DNA of 34,863 nucleotides. Origin: Leptospira biflexa. Its GTDB lineage: Bacteria > Spirochaetota > UBA4802 > JAGODF01. Of this stretch, positions 1 through 9,426 are shown one piece after another. The notes beneath the pieces are model-generated. The model had not been told where the DNA came from. It saw only the letters and a list, made by a program, of their open reading frames with translations, and ran no database searches. A program made the position numbers and the translations under genes. The stretch's first letter is position 1; each line of letters begins with the position of its first letter. The DNA is taken from assembly GCA_020721925.1 (NCBI GenBank), contig DYLV01000011.1, forward strand, positions 1 through 34,863, written 5' to 3'.

Positions 1-375
1 AATATCCTTCTACCCATTAATACGATGAAATCAGCCAGAAGATAAAAATTTTTTTAAAAAAAGTGGTGTGTATGGCAACACTGCTACTTGCGCCAGTGGA
101 TATATGCACACATCGAGAAGCTTTTTGCCACTACGTTACTTTTAAGCGCAACAATGGTAAAAATAGATTTCTTTCTATGATGGTCTTTTTGCAGAGTGGA
201 AAGTAGTTTATGAGATTCCAATAATGTTTTGATTTCGGAAGCACTCTTAATATCAACACTACTCCCGAAAAACGCTTTCATCTTTTTTACATGAAATAAA
301 CAATAAAATTTTAACTCATCGAAAATTTCTACATGGGAATATAAAATTAAAGAGTTTTAGAAGTTCAATTATTCC

Positions 376-426
376 TTAAAAAAGGGAAAATCTTACGCGG
401 AGACGACTTTATTCGGCTCCGCGTAA
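376..426 (-). terminator. Putative intrinsic terminator downstream of prpE
   Basis: Perfect 10-bp inverted repeat TTACGCGGAG (393-402) / CTCCGCGTAA (417-426) just after the minus-strand prpE stop, followed on the minus strand by a T-rich run (gattttccctttttt). Confidence 0.65.
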
Positions 427-436
427 AACGCCGGTT

Positions 437-2338
437 TTAATTTTTCTTAGCATACCCGATACTTCTGCATGCTTCTTCGATTTCTCCCAGTATAGCGGGG
501 TCATCGATAGTTGAAGGAATGGAGTAATCCTGTCCATCGGCGATTTTTCGCATTGTAGAGCGGAGAATTTTTCCTGATCGTGTCTTTGGCAGGCGTTTGA
601 CCACCATCGCCGTTTTAAATACCGCAACTGCGCCGATTTGGTCACGAACCATCTTCACGAGGTCGGCGACGATTGTTTTTTCATCTTTTGTTGCCCCTGC
701 TTTGAGCACCACGAATCCGAGAGGGAGCTGGCCTTTAAAATCATCGGCGGCACCGATCACCGCACACTCTGCAACATCAGGATGCGTAGCGATTACTTCT
801 TCCATGGCGCCGGTGGAGAGCCTGTGCCCTGCTACATTGATGACATCATCAACCCGTCCCATGATATAAAGATAGCCGTCTTCATCCTTATAACCGCCAT
901 CGCCGGTGAAATAATATCCAGGAAATGGGTCAGTATAGGATTCCTTGAATTTTTCATCATTTTGCCAGAGCGTGGGGAGCGTCCCTGGAGGGAGGGGGAG
1001 CTTAATTGCAACGATTCCCTCTGTATTTGCGGGCAGCGGTTTGCCATCATTATCGAGTATATCGACCTGATAGCCGGGTACGGGTTTGGTTGGAGAGCCC
1101 GGTTTAATTGGAAGTTCTTCAAGTCCTGCGCAATTTGCTGCAATTGCCCATCCTGTTTCTGTCTGCCACCAGTGGTCGATAACGGGGACTTTGAGCATAT
1201 CCGATGCCCAGTGGTAGGTGTCGGGATCGAGGCGCTCGCCGGCAAGGAATAGCCTCTTGAAACATGAGATATCATACTTTTTCAGGAATTGTCCGCTGGG
1301 ATCTTCTTTCTTAATGGCTCTGAATGCAGTAGGGGCGGTAAAGAGCGATTTTACCTTATGGGTGGAGATTACTCGCCAGAACGCACCGGGGTCGGGGGTG
1401 CCTACGGGTTTTCCTTCGTATACAATCGTGGTGGCTCCAGTGATGAGAGGAGCATATACAATATACGAATGGCCAACCACCCAGCCGACGTCGGAAGCGG
1501 CCCAGAATACTTCACCCGGATTGATATCGTAAATATTATTCATGCTCCATCGAAGCGCCACCGCATGACCGCCATTATCGCGCACCACCCCTTTCGGCAT
1601 TCCCGTTGTTCCGGAAGTATACAGGATGTAAAGAGGGTCGGTAGAAGCTACTGGCACACAGTCGGCGGGTTTTGCCTTTGGCACCACCTCATTCCAGTCT
1701 ATATCGCGATTGGATATAAGCGAAGCCTTTACCTGCTCGCGTTGATAGATGATGCATTTTTGAGGTTTGTGTTTTGCAAGTTCGATTGCCTTATCGAGAA
1801 GCGGCTTGTATTCGATAATTTTCTGGCCCTCAATTCCGTTTGAAGCGGAAATTATAATGTGCGGTTTTGCATCATCAATGCGGATAGCAAGTTCGTGTGG
1901 AGCAAATCCTCCGAAAACAACTGAATGAATTGCGCCAATTCGTGCACAGGCAAGCATTGCGATAACCGCTTCGGGGATCATTGGCATGTAGATGATAACA
2001 CGATCGCCTTTTTTGACACCGAGTTCCTGAATTGCCCCGGCGCATTTCGATACCTGTTCGAGCAGCTCGCGGTAACTGATTTGTTTGCTTGTGTTTGTGA
2101 CAGGACTATCGTAAATGATTGCTGTCTGATCGCCGCGCCCGGCTTCTATGTGCCGGTCGATGGCATTGTAGCAAGTGTTAATTTCACCGCCAACAAACCA
2201 GCGATAAAACGGCTTATTCGAATCATCGAGTACTTTCGCCGGCTTTTTAATCCAGTGAATATCCTCTGCGGCTTTACTCCAGAACTGTTCTGGGTTTTTG
2301 ATGGATTCATCATACGCTTTTTGATACGCTCCTTTCAT
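437..2338 (-). CDS. prpE: Propionyl-CoA synthetase (AMP-forming acyl-CoA synthetase, PrpE/ACSS3 type)
   Basis: 633 aa; YTSGTTGMPKGVV AMP-binding motif, ASDVGWVVGHSY, EGKPVGTPDPGAFWRVI and FTAPTAFRAIKKEDP (PrpE-like), C-terminal PKTRSGKILR. Confidence 0.88.
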   Translation of the reverse strand: MKGAYQKAYDESIKNPEQFWSKAAEDIHWIKKPAKVLDDSNKPFYRWFVGGEINTCYNAIDRHIEAGRGDQTAIIYDSPVTNTSKQISYRELLEQVSKCAGAIQELGVKKGDRVIIYMPMIPEAVIAMLACARIGAIHSVVFGGFAPHELAIRIDDAKPHIIISASNGIEGQKIIEYKPLLDKAIELAKHKPQKCIIYQREQVKASLISNRDIDWNEVVPKAKPADCVPVASTDPLYILYTSGTTGMPKGVVRDNGGHAVALRWSMNNIYDINPGEVFWAASDVGWVVGHSYIVYAPLITGATTIVYEGKPVGTPDPGAFWRVISTHKVKSLFTAPTAFRAIKKEDPSGQFLKKYDISCFKRLFLAGERLDPDTYHWASDMLKVPVIDHWWQTETGWAIAANCAGLEELPIKPGSPTKPVPGYQVDILDNDGKPLPANTEGIVAIKLPLPPGTLPTLWQNDEKFKESYTDPFPGYYFTGDGGYKDEDGYLYIMGRVDDVINVAGHRLSTGAMEEVIATHPDVAECAVIGAADDFKGQLPLGFVVLKAGATKDEKTIVADLVKMVRDQIGAVAVFKTAMVVKRLPKTRSGKILRSTMRKIADGQDYSIPSTIDDPAILGEIEEACRSIGYAKKN

Positions 2339-2427
2339 TCTTTGCTCCTTTTCATTTTATAAAGTATATTGCCCCTTTTTTTGAAGAAGCAATGATTACG
2401 CCGAACAAAAATGGATTTGTGTGCTGT

Positions 2428-3189
2428 TTATCTTCCAAGCACTACTTTAAATTTATACATATGCTCGACGAAATGCGTCCAGACCACTTCAATTGGTTTG
2501 CCGTCGTTGCCGAAAACCGATGTTCGGATAGTGAGTACCGGACTGAGCGAGGGAATATGTAACAACTCCGATATCTCGGAGTTTGCACGGGTGATTTCAA
2601 CTTCATGTTCTATGGTACCCAGTTTTAGTTTCACGACTTCTTCAAGCGTTTCAAGCATGGTCTTTTTTTCAAGATGTGATTCCTTAATGTGAGAACCAAT
2701 TCTTAATGGTAAATAGTTCGTTGTATGGCTCATTGGCTTTTCGTTGAGCAGTCTAAGGCGTTCAAAAATAACAATATCGCTCCCTGTGGGTAATTGAAGA
2801 AGTGCGGCAATGTCTTCACGGCATTTTTCGATTCTTTTAGAAAGAACACACACTTTGGTTTCCTTGCTGATACTGAAAATCTGCCGATTCAATCCTGCCA
2901 ACTTTTCATATTTCAGCTCTTTTGCGGATTCAGTCCAGAATGTTCCTTTTCCCTGCTTTCTGTGCACAAGGCGCTTATGCAGCAAATGTTCCATTGCGCG
3001 CCTGACAGTTGTTCGACTTACGCCGAACAGATCCTTAAGGTCCTCTTCCGGTGGAATCTGTGCGTCGAATGAGAGCTCGCCCTTTTCAAACATCACCATG
3101 AGATAATCGGCAATCTGATAGTGCAGGGGTATTTGGGCATTATCGAGTTTAATCTTCACAATACCATTGCCATGCATTGTCATAAGCAT
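2428..3189 (-). CDS. GntR-family transcriptional regulator (HutC/UTRA type)
   Basis: N-terminal wHTH 'PLHYQIADYLMVMFEKGELSFDAQIPPEEDLKDLFGVSRTTVRRAMEHLLHKRLVHRKQGKGTF' and UTRA-like C-terminus 'RLLNEKPMSHTTNYLPL...DGKPIEVVWTHF'. Start codon uncertain (several in-frame Met). Confidence 0.9.
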   Translation of the reverse strand: MLMTMHGNGIVKIKLDNAQIPLHYQIADYLMVMFEKGELSFDAQIPPEEDLKDLFGVSRTTVRRAMEHLLHKRLVHRKQGKGTFWTESAKELKYEKLAGLNRQIFSISKETKVCVLSKRIEKCREDIAALLQLPTGSDIVIFERLRLLNEKPMSHTTNYLPLRIGSHIKESHLEKKTMLETLEEVVKLKLGTIEHEVEITRANSEISELLHIPSLSPVLTIRTSVFGNDGKPIEVVWTHFVEHMYKFKVVLGR

Positions 3190-3217
3190 CCAGGTTAGAA
3201 GTGTTTATTAAATGTAT

Positions 3218-3241
3218 ATTTGTATCAACTATGATACAAAT
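3218..3241. promoter_or_regulatory. Perfect inverted repeat, candidate GntR operator
   Basis: ATTTGTATCA-ACTA-TGATACAAAT (10-bp perfect arms, 4-nt spacer) about 30 bp upstream of the GntR start; GTATC...GATAC core resembles GntR-family operators. Confidence 0.6.
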
Positions 3242-3370
3242 CATAATGAATGATTTTTTGTCAAGCAAATACAAAAAAATTTATTTTTTATTAAATTTAC
3301 GCGTATTAATAGTGGGGAGAACATTTTACTTATTTTCGATTCCCCAAAAATTTTATCGCGGGGGATATGT

Positions 3371-3802
3371 ATGATTAGAACAAGTGTTAATATTAGTGAT
3401 GAAGTTTTTCAAAGATTGCAAAAGTCGGCCGAACAAAAAGGAGTGAAAATTGAGGATATAATTGTTCCGCTTTTGCGCTATTTTTCGAAAAGAATGAAAC
3501 ATGAATTAATTGAGGGTAAGGCAGTACGCTATCAGGAAAGGGGAAAAATGCGGAAATGTCTTCAGGTTACATGGTTTGATGGGGAATATGAGTTTTTGAT
3601 TGATTTGCGGAAGGTTCATAAGAAATCGGTTTCGCGTTTGATTGCAGAAGCAGTTTTGACATTTATTGACAAAAAAGGATTATTTAATGACCACATATGG
3701 CATAACTATAAAGCCCATCGGTATTATATGTTAAAATTTAATAAACATAATTACATTGGTTGTATATTTATGTGGGAATATGTACAGAAGAACACATGCT
3801 GA
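3371..3802 (+). CDS. Small protein with ribbon-helix-helix-like N-terminus
   Basis: ORF preceded by GGGGGAT; N-terminus 'RTSVNISDEVFQRLQKSAEQKGVKIEDIIVPLLRYF' is CopG/RHH-like, with a second RHH-like stretch 'FLIDLRKVHKKSVSRLIAEAVLTFID'. Confidence 0.55.
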   Translation: MIRTSVNISDEVFQRLQKSAEQKGVKIEDIIVPLLRYFSKRMKHELIEGKAVRYQERGKMRKCLQVTWFDGEYEFLIDLRKVHKKSVSRLIAEAVLTFIDKKGLFNDHIWHNYKAHRYYMLKFNKHNYIGCIFMWEYVQKNTC

Positions 3803-3983
3803 AGCACAAAACCTATACCAATAATGTTATAAATACCTCTAATACACACCCAGATGTTTATGTGGCATAAATATTATTTTGTCATTCTTATTATTAAACA
3901 TTTAGTATCGCACTCCTCAAAACACTTGACCTTGAATATATACAAAATAATTTACGGAGAAACTAATATTTGGAGAAAACAGA

Positions 3984-4514
3984 ATGCCTGAAGTTGCAAT
4001 CATTATGGGAAGCGATTCCGATATGCAAAAAATCGCACAATGCTTTGAAATTTTTGAGGAGTTTAATATTCCTTTTGAAGTCGTCGTTTCATCAGCGCAT
4101 CGCACGCCGGAAGAAACGAAAGCCTGGGCAAAAACTGCTAAAGAACGCGGTGTGAAGGTAATCATTGCCGCAGCAGGTGGCGCTGCGCACCTTCCTGGCG
4201 TTGTTGCTTCGTATACTACCTTGCCAGTCATTGGTGTGCCGATTGAAACAGCACTTTTGGGTGGACTCGATTCGGTGCTTTCTATCTTGCAGATGCCTTC
4301 TGGTATACCAGTTGGAACTATGCCGGTAGGAAAATCGAGCGGAATCAATGCTGCCCTTTTTGCAATTTCCATCCTTGCTCTATCAAATCCAGCACTTTCT
4401 GTATCACTCGAAAATTATCGTAGTGTGCAGTCGAAGAAGGTTATGGCGCGTAATGAAAAACTTCAGAAAGTCGGATATAAAAATTACCTGAAAGAGTTTG
4501 GAGAATTTAAATGA
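3984..4514 (+). CDS. purE: N5-carboxyaminoimidazole ribonucleotide mutase (class I PurE)
   Basis: [55 protein letters not shown] motifs. Confidence 0.93.
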   Translation: MPEVAIIMGSDSDMQKIAQCFEIFEEFNIPFEVVVSSAHRTPEETKAWAKTAKERGVKVIIAAAGGAAHLPGVVASYTTLPVIGVPIETALLGGLDSVLSILQMPSGIPVGTMPVGKSSGINAALFAISILALSNPALSVSLENYRSVQSKKVMARNEKLQKVGYKNYLKEFGEFK

Positions 4515-6076
4515 TCACAGGTGGCATCGGTAAACCGGTTCAGAAAGTCATCATTCTCGATTTTGGTTCGCAATATACTCAACTCATTGCCAGAAGAGTA
4601 CGTGAACACAAGGTGTATGCTGAAATTGTTCCATTCCATAAGCCATGGAAAGAAATCTATGCTGAAAAGCCAAGCGCAATTATACTCTCCGGCGGCCCAT
4701 CATCAATATACGAAAAAGATGCTCCCCAGCTTCAAAAAGAAATTTTAAACCTAAGTGTACCCGTACTCGGTATCTGCTATGGCCTTTGCGCACTGGTAAA
4801 GCATTTCAAAGGAAAAATAGAAAGTGCTGAACGCAGGGAATACGGGAGGGCGATTATTGAAATCAAAAGGGAAAGTCCGCTTTTCCGTGGATTGAAGAAT
4901 AAAGAGACCGTCTGGATGAGCCATGGCGACAAAGTGGTCCACCCGCCAAATGGATTTTCAATTGTGGCAAGCTCCGAAAATGCGGAAATAGCTGCAATTG
5001 AGAATATTGAAAAAAATATTTACGGAGTGCAGTTTCATCCCGAAGTGTATCATACTGTTAACGGTCAGCGAATAATAAAAAACTTTCTTTTTGAAATCTG
5101 TAAACTTATACCATCATGGACAATGAAATCGTTCATTGAATCATCCGTACAGGCGATTCAGGAGGAGGTGGGTGATGGCACTGTGCTTTTAGGACTCTCT
5201 GGAGGGGTTGATTCTTCTGTTACGGCAATGCTTTTACAGAAAGCAATCGGCGAAAAGCTCTATTGCGTATTCGTGAACAACGGTGTGCTGCGGAAGAATG
5301 AACATGAAAAGGTGATTGAGCGCTTTAAGCGGCACATGAAACTCAATCTCATATATGTAGATGCATCAAAGCGATTTCTTTCTCTTCTCAAAGGCGTCAA
5401 AGATCCAGAGCAAAAGAGAAAAATTATCGGGCGGGAATTCGTCAATGTATTTATGGCAGAAGCAAAGAGAATTGGCCGTTTTGATTATCTTGCACAGGGT
5501 ACCCTCTATCCCGATGTCATCGAGTCTGTTTCTACCAGGGGGCCATCTGACACCATAAAAAGCCATCACAATCGTGTACCGGAAATCCTCACGCTCATCA
5601 AATCCGGTAAAGTGATTGAGCCGCTTAAGGAGCTTTTCAAAGACGAGGTGCGAGAACTTGGTCTGGAACTTGGCATGAGCGAAGAGCTCGTGTACCGTCA
5701 TCCCTTTCCAGGTCCAGGACTTGCCATACGAATCATCGGAGAGGTAACGCCTCAGCGGGTGAAAATTTTGCAGGAAGCAGATGATATCCTGGTGGAAGAA
5801 ATAAAATTTGCAGGTCTCTATCGCAGCCTCTGGCAGGTGTTTGCAGTCTATCTTCCGGTTCGTTCCGTCGGAGTGATGGGGGATAAGCGCACCTATGAGA
5901 ACGTCATTGCAATCCGCGCTGTGACTTCCGTGGATGCGATGACAGCCGACTGGGCATATCTTCCCGAAGAGTTGTTGCGGCGCATTTCAAACCGGATCAT
6001 CAACGAAGTGAAGGGGATCAATCGTGTAGTGCTTGATATTTCTTCGAAACCACCAAGCACCATTGAATGGGAATGA
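4511..6076 (+). CDS. guaA: GMP synthase (glutamine-hydrolysing)
   Basis: GATase triad context (LGICYG Cys, FHPEV His/Glu), PP-loop [10 protein letters not shown]-terminal [16 protein letters not shown] overlaps purE stop (ATGA). Confidence 0.96.
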   Translation: MITGGIGKPVQKVIILDFGSQYTQLIARRVREHKVYAEIVPFHKPWKEIYAEKPSAIILSGGPSSIYEKDAPQLQKEILNLSVPVLGICYGLCALVKHFKGKIESAERREYGRAIIEIKRESPLFRGLKNKETVWMSHGDKVVHPPNGFSIVASSENAEIAAIENIEKNIYGVQFHPEVYHTVNGQRIIKNFLFEICKLIPSWTMKSFIESSVQAIQEEVGDGTVLLGLSGGVDSSVTAMLLQKAIGEKLYCVFVNNGVLRKNEHEKVIERFKRHMKLNLIYVDASKRFLSLLKGVKDPEQKRKIIGREFVNVFMAEAKRIGRFDYLAQGTLYPDVIESVSTRGPSDTIKSHHNRVPEILTLIKSGKVIEPLKELFKDEVRELGLELGMSEELVYRHPFPGPGLAIRIIGEVTPQRVKILQEADDILVEEIKFAGLYRSLWQVFAVYLPVRSVGVMGDKRTYENVIAIRAVTSVDAMTADWAYLPEELLRRISNRIINEVKGINRVVLDISSKPPSTIEWE

Positions 6077-6078
6077 TG

Positions 6079-6763
6079 TTATGGTGCGGCAACATTGAGC
6101 ATTGCAATAAGGTCCGCGCGAAGAGTCGTGCTGTCAACCGGACTGCGTTCGCCATTAAACCATGGGGTCATGATGAGCCCATCGCAACCGGGAGGAGCTT
6201 CTTGCGCGATTTGATCCATCTTTAAGTATGGGTCATGGATTTCTGATCGATGTCCAGGGATGTTTTTATGAAAGAGGATGTTTTCCTTCAAGAACGAAAG
6301 TGCTCCTCCGGCAACATCCTGCTCGTTGATACATTGGTATTTTCCCGGTATGGCTGAGGGAAGAGTGGCAATGCTGTGAAGCGGGTCGGTTTTTTTATCA
6401 GGAAGAAGGCATTCGATTTAGGAGGAAGTGCCGATATAGAGATGTCCTTCAAAGTCGCGCACTGCGCCGGAACCGATCAGTGCACACTGATGATCAGCCG
6501 CACCCATAACGACGTGGACATTCGACGGGAGACATAGTTCTTTTGCGGCTTTAGTAGAAATCTTTCCCGCAATATCAGTAGAATTTCTCAATGGCGGAAG
6601 TTTTTCTCGATCAATGTCGAATTGTCGTATAAGCCTGTCATCATACCGGATATTATTAATATCGCGAATATTACATACCCAGAAACAAGCCATTGAATCG
6701 AAAGATGCAGCGCATTCGCCGGTGAGGCGAAAGACAAAATAATCTTTGCTGCTTAAAAATTTT
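6079..6763 (-). pseudogene. FGGY-family carbohydrate kinase (xylulokinase-like) remnant
   Basis: One continuous minus frame reads KFLSSKDYFVFRLTGECAAS...IRYDDRLIRQ...LPPLRNSTDIAGKI...VVMGAADHQCALIGSGAV...LYIGTSS-[TAA]-IECLLPDKKTDPLHSIATLPSAIPGKYQCINEQDVAGGALSFLKENIL...PPGCDGLIMTPWFNGERSPVDSTTLR; in-frame stop at 6418-6420; N-terminal half absent and C-terminus cut short. Confidence 0.85.
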
Positions 6764-7324
6764 CTATTTCAGCTCAAAAGTGAGCCCATGAATCAGGGTG
6801 AGTTGGGACTTGTTGAATGAGGCCGGTATTTTCGGGAATGGAGAGGCACGATGAATTGCACGAAGCGCTTCGTCATCCAAAATCGCAAAGCCAGAAGAGC
6901 GCACCACCTCTGCTGAAAGCAGCTCACCATTTTTGTTAAGGCTGTATCGGATGACTGTGCGACCTTCTATACCGTCTTCCCGGGCTTTGGGGGGATATGT
7001 CAAAACGCTATAAATTTTCTGGCGAATCATGTCGGTATAGCGAAGCGCACTTGACTCGCTATCTTCGATGAATGAAGCGGGGTGAGCAGTGGTAGCAATG
7101 GTTGTACCCTCATCACTTTTAGATGGACTTCGTTTTACGCGAGTTATTTCTGAAGGGGTATTAACATAAGGAAGCACCTCATGTGTGCGGATGGAAATGT
7201 GTAGAGGGATTGGAACACGCAAAAGATCGATTTTTCGATACGAGGCGAAAAGAATTGCGCCGTGCAGCAGAAGAGAAATGCCGATTGCAGCAAGGAACAG
7301 GCGATGTGAACCGGCTTTCTTCAT
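6764..7324 (-). CDS. tonB: TonB-family energy transducer
   Basis: N-terminal TM, C-terminal 'YPPKAREDGIEGRTVIRYSLNKNGELLSAEVVRSSGFAILDDEALRAIHRASPFPKIP'; ATGA overlap with exbD. Confidence 0.88.
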   Translation of the reverse strand: MKKAGSHRLFLAAIGISLLLHGAILFASYRKIDLLRVPIPLHISIRTHEVLPYVNTPSEITRVKRSPSKSDEGTTIATTAHPASFIEDSESSALRYTDMIRQKIYSVLTYPPKAREDGIEGRTVIRYSLNKNGELLSAEVVRSSGFAILDDEALRAIHRASPFPKIPASFNKSQLTLIHGLTFELK

Positions 7325-7722
7325 TTTGCTTCCTTTTTTGTAGTGGCAATTACAAGATCACGAATGCCTGCCTGTTTTATTGAATCGATGACCTTCACTA
7401 CAAGGCCGAGGGATACCGATTCATCTGACTTGAGTATGACTGTTTTGGAGTGTGAGGGCAGGGCTTGCAACATATTGCGCAATGCAGCAGGCTCAACTTT
7501 TTTTGAATTGCAAAAGACCGATCCTTCCTTTGTGATGAACACGATTGTGTGCTGTTTCTGGACATCAACTGTGCTCTCTGCACCCGGCAGAGATACTTCA
7601 ATGCCGGGATTTGCAACAAAATATGACGTGAGCGCAAAAAAAACTAAAAGCTGAAATACAACATCGATAAGAGGTGCGATGTTTAGCTCTACAGATATTT
7701 TTTTTCGGCGTTCGATCATCAT
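7321..7722 (-). CDS. exbD: Biopolymer transport protein ExbD/TolR
   Basis: 'ELNIAPLIDVVFQLLVFFALTSYF' signature; overlaps exbB by 4 nt. Confidence 0.92.
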   Translation of the reverse strand: MMIERRKKISVELNIAPLIDVVFQLLVFFALTSYFVANPGIEVSLPGAESTVDVQKQHTIVFITKEGSVFCNSKKVEPAALRNMLQALPSHSKTVILKSDESVSLGLVVKVIDSIKQAGIRDLVIATTKKEAK

Positions 7723-8306
7723 AGCTTCGTTTCAAGAAGACTGCCTATGAGATCCTTAATCTCACCAGTCAAATCGTCGATGCGATCTTCAAAAAAATGG
7801 TATGCGATAATTGTGGGTATTGCGACAATGAGGCCGGCTGCGGTGGTGATGAGCGCCTCCCATATGCCACCGGCAAGGGCCGACGGGTTAATTTGTCCCT
7901 GCATGCTCTGGATTCCCATAAACACTTTTATCATACCTGTGACCGTTCCGAGGAGGCCCAGAAGTGGCGCAATAGCCCCGATGATGGCAAGCCAGTTGAG
8001 TCGCTCCTCGAGACTTCGGATATAGAGGGTAGCCTGTCTGATAAGTACGCGTTCAGCATCTTCCCTTGCAGCGAAAGTACCCCCGATTGATTCCATCAGG
8101 TCGTGGACAATACCAACCGCTTTGTATGATTGAGTATCTGAAATCCTCGATCTTCGGTGAGTTTGATATGCCTCAATAGGAGTGCGCGCATATTTTTTTG
8201 CTTTGAAAAGAACAATCATACGTTCTATGAAAATCGCCATTGCAATTATGGAACACAGTAAAATCGGCCACATCAGCGGGCCGCCTTTCTGGAAAATAGA
8301 CAGCAT
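7719..8306 (-). CDS. exbB: MotA/TolQ/ExbB proton channel protein
   Basis: 'LNWLAIIGAIAPLLGLLGTVTGMIKVFMGI...ALAGGIWEALITTAAGLIVAIPTIIAYHFF'. Confidence 0.93.
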   Translation of the reverse strand: MLSIFQKGGPLMWPILLCSIIAMAIFIERMIVLFKAKKYARTPIEAYQTHRRSRISDTQSYKAVGIVHDLMESIGGTFAAREDAERVLIRQATLYIRSLEERLNWLAIIGAIAPLLGLLGTVTGMIKVFMGIQSMQGQINPSALAGGIWEALITTAAGLIVAIPTIIAYHFFEDRIDDLTGEIKDLIGSLLETKL

Positions 8307-8615
8307 ACGACATCCTTTTAATAATTATGCTACAAAACACATACGATATGCGTGATTTTGCAACAAATATTTATGGGAATCTCTAAAAACCAATTCTATT
8401 ATGTTACATGATATCAAAAAACGTAGTTTTTTCCCTGTAATTTGTGCCCACGAGGGAACATTCTTTTCGATAGGTTTTAGAGGTACTCTAATTATAGGAG
8501 GAATTCAATGAAATGAGCAAAATTGAAGTGATAGTTTTGATCCATGATGAAGATGATGGTGAAATCCGGACCTATACATGAGATTTCATCCGTAACACCA
8601 GCGCGTTTGCTTCCC

Positions 8616-9171
8616 CTATTTTTTCTCCGACAACTTAAAATATTCAAATGATTCTTTGAGTGTCTCTGCCATCGCCGCACGATTTTCCGAACTTCCGGAG
8701 ATTTCCTCCGCACCTGATGCATTTGCCTGCGTGAGTTCGTTGATGTGCGAAATTGATTTAACGATTTCATCCATCGCTTTTTTCTGCGCATCAGTGCTGT
8801 ATGTAATTTCTTCGGCACGGTTTTGCACCGTTATAGCATTTTCATGGACAGATGAACTTATTGATTTCTGGTTGGACATGTTGCGCCCTATCTCTTCCAT
8901 CATGGTTGATATGCGGTTGATGCCTTCAATGATTGATAGTATGGTGTTGGTGGGCGCGCAGTTGCGTTCTGGTAAGAAAAAGCGCAATTGCAACGAGAAC
9001 TGCGACTATTGCACATAAAAGTGCCGCATTGCCTGCAGAAAGATCAAGCATGTACAGCACGGCAATGAGGGTGAGGGGAATGTTGACCGTGTAGGCAATA
9101 AGGTCGGTATAGCGAAAAATTCTTTTCGGAAGGCCAACAAGTAGTTCCCTGTCGATTTTGTCAGGATTCAT
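8616..9171 (-). pseudogene. Methyl-accepting chemotaxis protein remnant (frameshift plus internal deletion)
   Basis: Frame A (from 9171): MNPDKIDRELLVGLPKRIFRYTDLIAYTVNIPLTLIAVLYMLDLS... (MCP-like N-terminal TM). Frame B (to 8616): ILSIIEGINRISTMMEEIGRNMS...EEITYSTDAQKKAMDEIVKSISHINELTQANASGAEEISGSSENRAAMAETLKESFEYFKL (MCP C-terminal tail). The frames overlap near 8926-8993 and the conserved signalling tip is missing. Confidence 0.75.
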
Positions 9172-9411
9172 TGTAATTTCTGCTATCGTAAAATTTCTTC
9201 CCGGTAAAAAACACTGCACAAATGTAGCATGCGAAAGATGCAGATTAATGCAGGAAAAAAATTTTGCAATAACAAAATCATGAATGTTTTAAAAAAATGA
9301 TATTGCGAAATTATCAGTATATCATATTTTGGGGTAACATTGTTAAAATATCTGCCTTTGGGTATGCAACGTGTAAATCCTGGTTGACAGCCAAAAAGAC
9401 AGGTGGACAGT

Positions 9412-9426
9412 GCGAACAATGTTCGC
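9412..9426. promoter_or_regulatory. Short perfect inverted repeat upstream of icmF
   Basis: GCGAAC-AAT-GTTCGC, about 83 bp upstream of the icmF ATG. Confidence 0.35.

Noticed and set aside
84-281. 65-aa minus-strand ORF at the left edge
   Set aside because: No Shine-Dalgarno, no recognisable motif, AT-rich surroundings; not supported as a gene.
638-1252. 204-aa plus-strand ORF antisense to prpE
   Set aside because: Shadow ORF opposite a well-supported gene; Cys/Ile-rich composition without family motifs.
6418-6420. Possible recoded stop (readthrough or selenocysteine-like) in the FGGY kinase
   Set aside because: The codon is TAA rather than TGA, and the gene is also truncated at both ends, so pseudogene decay is the simpler explanation.
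9412-9426. LexA (SOS) box upstream of icmF
   Set aside because: GAAC-GTTC arms are present but the spacer is 3 nt instead of the 4 nt in the Gram-positive-type box; icmF is not an expected SOS gene.
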